Shown here: piece after piece, positions 27,820 through 32,630 of the stretch
Position numbering within the stretch: the first letter of the stretch is position 1
Layout: each line of letters opens with the position of its first letter
Assembly (NCBI GenBank): GCA_009377375.1
Contig: WHUE01000002.1
Coordinates: forward strand, 1-32,630
Direction: 5' to 3'
Source: Alphaproteobacteria bacterium
GTDB lineage: Bacteria; Pseudomonadota; Alphaproteobacteria; MPNO01; UBA2964
DNA: 32,630 nt
Program-made: the position numbers and the translations under genes
Notes under the pieces: model-generated
The model's input: the letters and a program-made list of their open reading frames with translations, nothing else
Told to the model about the DNA's origin: nothing
Databases searched by the model: none

Positions 27820-28707
27820 ATGGATGCAGCCGATCTCCGGATATTCGAGGCGGTGGCGCGACTGGGCAGCATGACCCGTGCGGCGGAGGAGCTGAACACG
27901 GTTCAGTCCAACGTCACTGCCCGAATTCGTCACCTGGAGGAGTTCCTCGGAACCACGCTGTTCGACCGCCACAGCCGCGGAATTTCGCTCACCAAAGCCG
28001 GGGACCGTCTGCTCCCTTATGCGACGCGCGTTCACGCGCTGCTGGACGAAGCGCGGCGCGTGGCCCGGGACGACGGCACTCCCCAGGGATCGCTCGCTAT
28101 CGGCGCCCTGGAGACGACCGCGGCGCTCAGGCTCTCGAAGAGCCTGTCCGAATACGTCTCCACCTTCCCGGATGTCGATCTCGTGCTGCGAACGGGAACG
28201 ACCAGCGAGCTCGTCAAGGGCGTGCTCGACCGGCGACTGGAGGGGGCCTTCGTGTGCGGTCCTGTCGATCATCCGCAACTCGAAGTCGAAACTGTTTTCC
28301 GGGAGGAGCTCGTGGTCCTGATGCCGCCGCATGCCGGGAGCCTCGATGAGTTCAGCAACCGGGACGACTTCAAGATCATCGTGCTTCGAGCTGGCTGCTC
28401 CTACCGCCAGCGCCTTGAGGATATCCTCGCAAGGCGAGGGATCGTCAACTTCCGGCAGCTCGAGTTCGGCACGCTGGAGACGATTGCCGCCTGCGTGACC
28501 GCCGGGCTCGGAATCACGCTCCTGCCCAGGGCACTGATCGGCTCTGTGTGGAAAGGCAACGGCTTCTCTGTCCAGAAGCTGCCGGCCTCCGAATCCGAGG
28601 TTGATACTCTGTTCGTCCGGCGGCGCGACGCATATCGGTCGAGCGCCCTGAGCGCCTTTCTCCGGCTCGTCCGGCCGGTTGCACAGCAGGCCTCCGCGGC
28701 CGAATAG
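27820..28707 (+). CDS. LysR-family transcriptional regulator
   Basis: This 295-aa LTTR has an N-terminal winged helix-turn-helix (MTRAAEELNTVQSNVTARIR, then LEEFLGTTLFDRHSRG) and an inducer-binding domain from about residue 88 (GSLAIGALETTAALRL, LEGAFVCGPV, VTAGLGITLLPRAL). The ATG at 27820 has a weak AGGGA about 15 bases upstream, so the start relies on the conserved DLRIFEAVARLGSMTRAA opening. It lies directly before a nitronate monooxygenase on the same strand, with a palindromic LysR box in the 98-bp gap. Control of that enzyme in response to a nitro compound or related ligand is therefore the simplest reading. Confidence 0.95.
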   Translation: MDAADLRIFEAVARLGSMTRAAEELNTVQSNVTARIRHLEEFLGTTLFDRHSRGISLTKAGDRLLPYATRVHALLDEARRVARDDGTPQGSLAIGALETTAALRLSKSLSEYVSTFPDVDLVLRTGTTSELVKGVLDRRLEGAFVCGPVDHPQLEVETVFREELVVLMPPHAGSLDEFSNRDDFKIIVLRAGCSYRQRLEDILARRGIVNFRQLEFGTLETIAACVTAGLGITLLPRALIGSVWKGNGFSVQKLPASESEVDTLFVRRRDAYRSSALSAFLRLVRPVAQQASAAE

Positions 28708-28711
28708 CGGG

Positions 28712-28730
28712 CCATCGCTTTTTCCGATGG
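28712..28730. promoter_or_regulatory. Palindromic LysR box before the nitronate monooxygenase gene
   Basis: CCATCG (28712-28717) and CGATGG (28725-28730) flank CTTTTTC. T28715 and A28727 are separated by exactly 11 bases (T-N11-A), giving the same ATCG-N7-CGAT core as the site at 13496. It lies 5 bp past the LysR stop and 75 bp before the nitronate monooxygenase ATG. Because it can also fold as a hairpin with a T-rich loop, a terminator-like role is the alternative. Confidence 0.6.
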
Positions 28731-28805
28731 GCGGCATCACGACTTGGCGTTTCTCATTCCGGACCGGGCCGCGTAGCGTTTCCCTCCATTCGGAAGGAGG
28801 AAGGC

Positions 28806-29888
28806 ATGCAGAAAACACCCTTGATGCAGCGGCTCGGCCTCTCGCGTCCGGTCATACAGGCGCCGATGGCAGGCGGCGGCGATACGCCCGCACTCGTGGC
28901 GGCCGTCTGCGAGACAGGAGCGATCGGATTCATCGGCGCCGCATACCTGACCCCGGCGCAGATCGGTGAAGCGGCTCGCGATGTCAGGGCCCGCACCTCG
29001 CGCCCGTTCGGGATCAACCTGTTCGCGCCGCAACCTCCCGCCCGGCCGCCGGAGGATGCAGGCCCGGCGCTCGCCTGCGTCGCCCCCTTCTTCGCGGAGC
29101 TGGGCCTGCCGCCGCCGTCGCTGCCGACCCGGCCGGCCGCGTCCTTCGACGACCAGCTCGCGGCTGCCCTGGACTCGGGGGCGGCTGCCTTCAGCTTCAC
29201 CCTCGGCGTCTTTCCAGAGGATGCCGTCGCAGCAATCAGGCGGCGCGGGATGCTTCTCTTCGGCACCGCCACCACCGTCGAAGAAGCCTCCGCACTGGAG
29301 CGGACCGGCGTCGATGCCGTCGTCGCCCAGGGAAGCGAAGCGGGCGGCCACCGGGCGACGTTTACAGGCGACTTCGCGGCAGGCGCCGTCGGGACGATGT
29401 CCCTGGTGCCTCAGATCGTCGACGCGGTCGGCGTGCCGGTCATCGCGTCAGGGGGGATCATGGACGGGCGCGGGATCGCCGCCGCGCTCGCGCTGGGCGC
29501 CGATGCGGTGCAGATGGGCACCGCTTTCCTCACCTGCGACGAGGCGGGCGTTCCGGAGGTTTACAAGAATGCCATCCTCCGGGCTCGCGAGAACGATACC
29601 CGGATGACCCGAGCCTTTTCGGGCCGAGCGGCGCGCGGCATCGTCAACCGTTTCATGTCGGAGCTCGACCGGCCGGAGAACGCGGGCGCCATCCTGCCCT
29701 TTCCCCTGCAGAACGGGCTGACCCGGCCGCTGCGGACGGCGGCTGCGCGGGAAGGAAGGGCGGAGTTCCTGTCGTTGTGGGCGGGCCAGGGCACGCGCAT
29801 GGCGCGGCGGCAGTCGGCGGCCGCGCTCGTCGAGCGGCTGTCGGAGGAAACCGCGGCAGCCTGCATCCGGCTTGCCGGCACGGCGTAG
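28806..29888 (+). CDS. Nitronate monooxygenase (2-nitropropane dioxygenase family)
   Basis: This 360-aa FMN-dependent TIM-barrel enzyme oxidises alkyl nitronates (for example propionate-3-nitronate) to aldehydes and nitrite. It begins with RPVIQAPMAGGGDTPALVAA. The catalytic His182 lies in QGSEAGGHRATF. PVIASGGIMDGRGIAAALAL and GADAVQMGTAFL give the phosphate-binding region for FMN. The length and these motifs suit the bacterial nitronate monooxygenase families. The ATG at 28806 has a strong GGAAGGAGGAAGG stretch upstream. It is downstream of, and probably regulated by, the adjacent LysR. The role may be defence against nitro toxins or use of nitro compounds; context does not settle it. Confidence 0.93.
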   Translation: MQKTPLMQRLGLSRPVIQAPMAGGGDTPALVAAVCETGAIGFIGAAYLTPAQIGEAARDVRARTSRPFGINLFAPQPPARPPEDAGPALACVAPFFAELGLPPPSLPTRPAASFDDQLAAALDSGAAAFSFTLGVFPEDAVAAIRRRGMLLFGTATTVEEASALERTGVDAVVAQGSEAGGHRATFTGDFAAGAVGTMSLVPQIVDAVGVPVIASGGIMDGRGIAAALALGADAVQMGTAFLTCDEAGVPEVYKNAILRARENDTRMTRAFSGRAARGIVNRFMSELDRPENAGAILPFPLQNGLTRPLRTAAAREGRAEFLSLWAGQGTRMARRQSAAALVERLSEETAAACIRLAGTA

Positions 29889-30449
29889 CCGACCGGGCCG
29901 AGGCCTTCCCATGCCTTCGACAGGCACTGCTTGCGCCGAAAGGCATGACCTCATCTTCGACCTGTTTCCGATCCTGCGCGAACGCCAGCATCGGGATGCG
30001 ACCACGCTCTCCAAGAACAGCAGATGTGCGCGATCGGCCGCGGTGATGGAAACCGGGTGGGTCGGCCTGGCCGGCCCGACCCGGACGCCGTCCGAAGATC
30101 CGATGATTCGCCAGGCGTATCTCGGTCTTTGATCCCGGCGTTGCCGGCGGGGCGGCGCATGGAGAATCCCGCGAATTTGCAGGACGCCCGCCACCTTTTG
30201 ATCCTCGACGCGCTCGTCGTGACGCTCGATGCAGAAACACGGTGCACGAAGCGGCTGATGTGCGGGTTTCCGACGGCGAGATTCTGACGCCGCCTTCGTC
30301 GAGCTCGGCCGCGTCGCGCGGTCTCCCCTACCGGCCGGACAGCGCCCGTCGGCTCGCCGTAACGAAACTTACGGAAGAGTGACACGCAACGGTCATATGC
30401 CGGGGCTAACAAGTCGTGAAGACCGCACTGCGCCAGTAAGGAGATATCC
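29889..30449. other. Long intergenic region upstream of phnC
   Basis: These 561 bp hold no convincing gene on either strand. The right part carries an inverted repeat, CCGTAA-N6-TTACGG (30357-30374), and directly after it a weak pair of TGTCA-like words on the minus strand (about 30375-30400). The latter faintly resemble a Pho box with 11-bp spacing but match poorly. The phnC promoter should lie here. Confidence 0.4.
30357..30374. promoter_or_regulatory. Inverted repeat upstream of phnC
   Basis: CCGTAA and TTACGG are perfect 6-bp arms around CGAAAC, 75 bp before the phnC ATG. It is a candidate operator; the binding protein is unknown. Confidence 0.4.
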
Positions 30450-31280
30450 ATGTCAGGCGATGCCCTCCGCCTCGAGCGCCTCAGCAAGAGCTACGACAGG
30501 ATCAAGGCGGTGGACCGCGTGACGCTGGACATCCCCCGGGGCCAGATGGTCGGCGTGATCGGCCGTTCCGGCGCGGGCAAGTCGACCCTGCTGCGGCTGA
30601 TCAACCGCATGGCCGACCCTACCGACGGCGCGATCCATCACGCGGGCGGCCGCGTCGACCGGCTGGCCGGGCGCGACCTGCTCGTCTGGCGCAGCCGGTG
30701 CGCCATGATCTTCCAGCAATTCAACCTGGTGCCGCGACTCGACGTGCTGACCAACGTGCTGCTCGGCAGGATCAGCCGGCATCGCACGCTGTCGTCGCTG
30801 TTCAAGCGTTTCTCGGAAGCCGAACGCGTGCTGGCGGTGCAGGCGCTGGACCGGCTCGAGCTGGCCGGGCACGCCTTCCAGCGCGCCGAGACGCTTTCCG
30901 GCGGCCAGCAGCAGCGGGTCGCGATCGCCCGCGCCCTGATGCAGGAGCCGGCGATCCTGCTCGCCGACGAGCCTATCGCCTCGCTCGATCCGCGCAACGC
31001 GGCACGGGTGATGGATGCGCTGAAGGCGATCAACCGCGAGGACGGGATAACCGTCCTCTGCAACCTGCACACGCTCGATACGGCCCGCCAGTACTGCGAC
31101 CGCATCGTCGGCATGGCGCAGGGCCGCGTCGTGTTCGACGGCGCCCCCCAGGCGATGACGGTGGACGTGGTGCGCGAGATTTATCAGGTGGGCGAGGACG
31201 AAGCGGACCTTCGCGAGGAGCTCACCTCGGTATCCGGTCTGGGGATGCCGAAAAAGGCCGCGGCCTACGCAGCCGCCTAG
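30450..31280 (+). CDS. phnC: Phosphonate ABC transporter ATP-binding protein
   Basis: This 276-aa cytoplasmic ATPase energises phosphonate import. Walker A GRSGAGKST is at residues 38-46, the Q loop is in MIFQQFNLVPRLDV, the ABC signature LSGGQQQR at 149-156, Walker B ILLADE at 169-174 followed by PIASLD, and the switch His in NLHTLDTARQYCDR. NLVPRLDVLTNVLLG and the YCDRIVGMAQGRVVFDG ending are typical of PhnC rather than other importers. The ATG at 30450 has TAAGGAGA at 30437-30444. It is followed on the same strand by phnD and phnE. The extended, Ala-rich C-terminus (last 25 residues) is beyond the usual PhnC end. No C-P lyase gene is visible. Confidence 0.95.
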   Translation: MSGDALRLERLSKSYDRIKAVDRVTLDIPRGQMVGVIGRSGAGKSTLLRLINRMADPTDGAIHHAGGRVDRLAGRDLLVWRSRCAMIFQQFNLVPRLDVLTNVLLGRISRHRTLSSLFKRFSEAERVLAVQALDRLELAGHAFQRAETLSGGQQQRVAIARALMQEPAILLADEPIASLDPRNAARVMDALKAINREDGITVLCNLHTLDTARQYCDRIVGMAQGRVVFDGAPQAMTVDVVREIYQVGEDEADLREELTSVSGLGMPKKAAAYAAA

Positions 31281-31344
31281 GCCGCAGGGAGACGCAACGG
31301 CCGCATACGGCCGAATCGGGATCGAGCAAGGAGAGACGGACACC

Positions 31345-32262
31345 ATGACGATAAGACGCATGCTTACCGCCGCGACGGCGGCTGCCATTGTATTCGCGGG
31401 CTTCGCCACCGGCGCGGCGGCGGACTGGCGCGACAGGTACCAGACGCTGAAGCTCGGCTGCGTTACGACCGAGAGCCAGGGGGCCACCCTTACCCGCTTC
31501 AAGCCGCTCGCGGCCTATCTGGAGAAGAAGCTGGGCGTGAGCGTCGAGGTGTTCACCGCCTCCGACTACGCCGGCATCGTCCAGGCGCTTTCCGGCGGCC
31601 ATATCCAGCTGGGCCGGCTGGGCCCCGCCTCCTATGCGGCCGGCTATCTCGACAGCAACGGCGGGATCGAGCCGCTGGTGATGAACGTGGAGCCGGACGG
31701 CGGGAAGGGCTACCACTCCATCCTCATCGTGAATGCCGAGAGCCCCTACAAGTCCCTCGCCGACCTCAAGGGCAAGACGCTGGCCTGGGCCGATCCCAAC
31801 TCCACCTCGGGCTTTCTGGTTCCGTCGGTGGCGCTGCGCGACGAGGGGGTCGATCCGCAGAACTTCTTCGGCCGCACCATATTCGCCGGCGGCCACGAGC
31901 CAGGCGTGATCGGCGTGCTGAAGAAGAACTTCGACGCCGCTTTCACCTGGACGTCGCCGGGGCACAAGGCCGGCCAGCTCCGCCTCATGATGGACCGCAA
32001 CATGATGAAGCTGGACGACATCCGCATCATCTGGACCTCGCCGCTGATCCCGAACCCGCTGTGGTCGGTTCCGACCGACATGCCGGGCGAGCTGAAGCAG
32101 AGCCTGACGACGATCTTCCTGGATCTCGCCAGGGACGACATGAAGATTGCCGAGGCCGCAGCGCAGGGACAGACCAGCGGCTTCATCCCCGTCGACCACG
32201 CGATGTACAAGACCATCGTCCAGGTCGCCGAAGAGAAGCGCGCGTCACGGCGCAAGCGCTAG
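31345..32262 (+). CDS. phnD: Phosphonate ABC transporter substrate-binding protein
   Basis: This 305-aa periplasmic receptor has a signal peptide (residues 1-27, AAAIVFAGFATGAAA then DW). The mature protein matches the PhnD family: LGCVTTESQGATLTRFKPL, YLEKKLGVSVEVFTASDYAG, QLGRLGPASYA, and the ligand-loop region LAWADPNSTSGFLVPSVAL, whose Ser/Thr run contacts the phosphonate group in PhnD structures. TWTSPGHKAGQ is also typical. The ATG at 31345 has AAGGAGAG at 31328-31335. The gap to phnC is 64 bp and to phnE 86 bp, consistent with one operon. Confidence 0.95.
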   Translation: MTIRRMLTAATAAAIVFAGFATGAAADWRDRYQTLKLGCVTTESQGATLTRFKPLAAYLEKKLGVSVEVFTASDYAGIVQALSGGHIQLGRLGPASYAAGYLDSNGGIEPLVMNVEPDGGKGYHSILIVNAESPYKSLADLKGKTLAWADPNSTSGFLVPSVALRDEGVDPQNFFGRTIFAGGHEPGVIGVLKKNFDAAFTWTSPGHKAGQLRLMMDRNMMKLDDIRIIWTSPLIPNPLWSVPTDMPGELKQSLTTIFLDLARDDMKIAEAAAQGQTSGFIPVDHAMYKTIVQVAEEKRASRRKR

Positions 32263-32348
32263 CGCGGCCCGCCTTTGCCGTCTTGCGAAGTATCCGGGGC
32301 GGGAGGCATCGCCATCCCGTCCCGCTTCCGCCGAGAGGATCCGACAGT

Positions 32349-32630
32349 ATGAGCACCGCGCCGCCCGACGCCGTGCAGGCGTTCGCGCGCCAGTACGACC
32401 GGCTGCGGCGCACCCGTGCGGCGCATACCGCGCTCGGCCTCGGCCTCTTCGCGGCGCTGTTCGTCGGCGCCGCCGTCGTCGGCAATTTCAACCCGGCGAC
32501 GCTGGTCGAGGGCGCGCCCAAGCTCGGCGACTATATCCTGCGCACCGTGCCGCTGCTGCGCCGGGACAGCCTGTTCGAGGATTTCGGGACCTGGTTCTAC
32601 GCCCTGGACAAATGGCTGGCGCTGCTGCTC
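32349..32630 (+). CDS. phnE: Phosphonate ABC transporter permease, N-terminal part (runs off window)
   Basis: The first 94 codons of a membrane permease start at ATG 32349, with a GAGAGGA-like RBS upstream. It has a charged N-terminus (YDRLRRTRAAHT), a first transmembrane helix (LGLGLFAALFVGAAVVG), then NFNPATLVEGAPKLGDYILR and WYA-like FGTWFYALDKWLALLL leading into the second helix, as in PhnE. The remainder lies beyond the right edge. The position after phnC and phnD supports the call. Confidence 0.88.
   Translation, partial: MSTAPPDAVQAFARQYDRLRRTRAAHTALGLGLFAALFVGAAVVGNFNPATLVEGAPKLGDYILRTVPLLRRDSLFEDFGTWFYALDKWLALLL

Noticed and set aside
30375-30400. Pho box upstream of phnC
   Set aside because: Only two partial TGTCA-like words in inverted orientation; too weak to annotate as a PhoB site.

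Overview
The window looks like chromosomal DNA of a GC-rich alphaproteobacterium, probably a Hyphomicrobiales member of the Bradyrhizobium/Xanthobacteraceae type. That assignment is an inference from gene content: multi-HAMP hybrid kinases, several orphan Bug-type (TTT family) binding proteins, MlaC-like proteins, a UbiD/CoA-transferase catabolic cluster and a phosphonate transporter. No rRNA, tRNA, CRISPR array or intact transposase was seen.

Layout. 1-6.3 kb: two tandem hybrid sensor kinases. The first enters the window through an array of 276-bp HAMP repeats. The pair is followed by a broken receiver-domain remnant. 6.5-7.3 kb: a 5'-truncated glycine-betaine-type binding protein on the minus strand. 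7.5-9.5 kb: two tandem paralogous proteins that resemble ABC solute-binding proteins but have no signal peptide. 10-13.5 kb: an MFS transporter, an ornithine cyclodeaminase-family enzyme and a LysR regulator whose upstream region carries a clear LysR-type operator. 13.6-15.35 kb: a tightly coupled four-gene operon (47-aa membrane peptide, 113-aa membrane-anchored protein, 5-formyltetrahydrofolate cyclo-ligase, DUF6306-type ferritin-like protein).

15.5-25.4 kb is an accessory catabolic region. It has three orphan Bug binding proteins, two closely related MlaC-like proteins of identical length that share upstream DNA, and between them a same-strand run of class III CoA-transferase, glutathione S-transferase, UbiD-type decarboxylase and cupin. 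The likely logic is uptake of a carboxylated compound, CoA activation and prFMN-dependent decarboxylation; the substrate cannot be read from sequence. The third Bug gene is interrupted by an in-frame TAG 26 codons before its natural end. 25.4-26.8 kb is mostly decayed sequence with one probable frameshifted gene.

26.8-29.9 kb: an NDUFA9-like atypical SDR, then a LysR regulator and a nitronate monooxygenase separated by a palindromic LysR box. 30.4-32.6 kb: phnC, phnD and the start of phnE, running off the right edge.

No complete, clearly new system could be shown. The best candidates are the tandem signal-less binding-protein homologues, the duplicated MlaC/Bug arrangement around the UbiD cluster, and the four-gene folate/ferritin-like operon.
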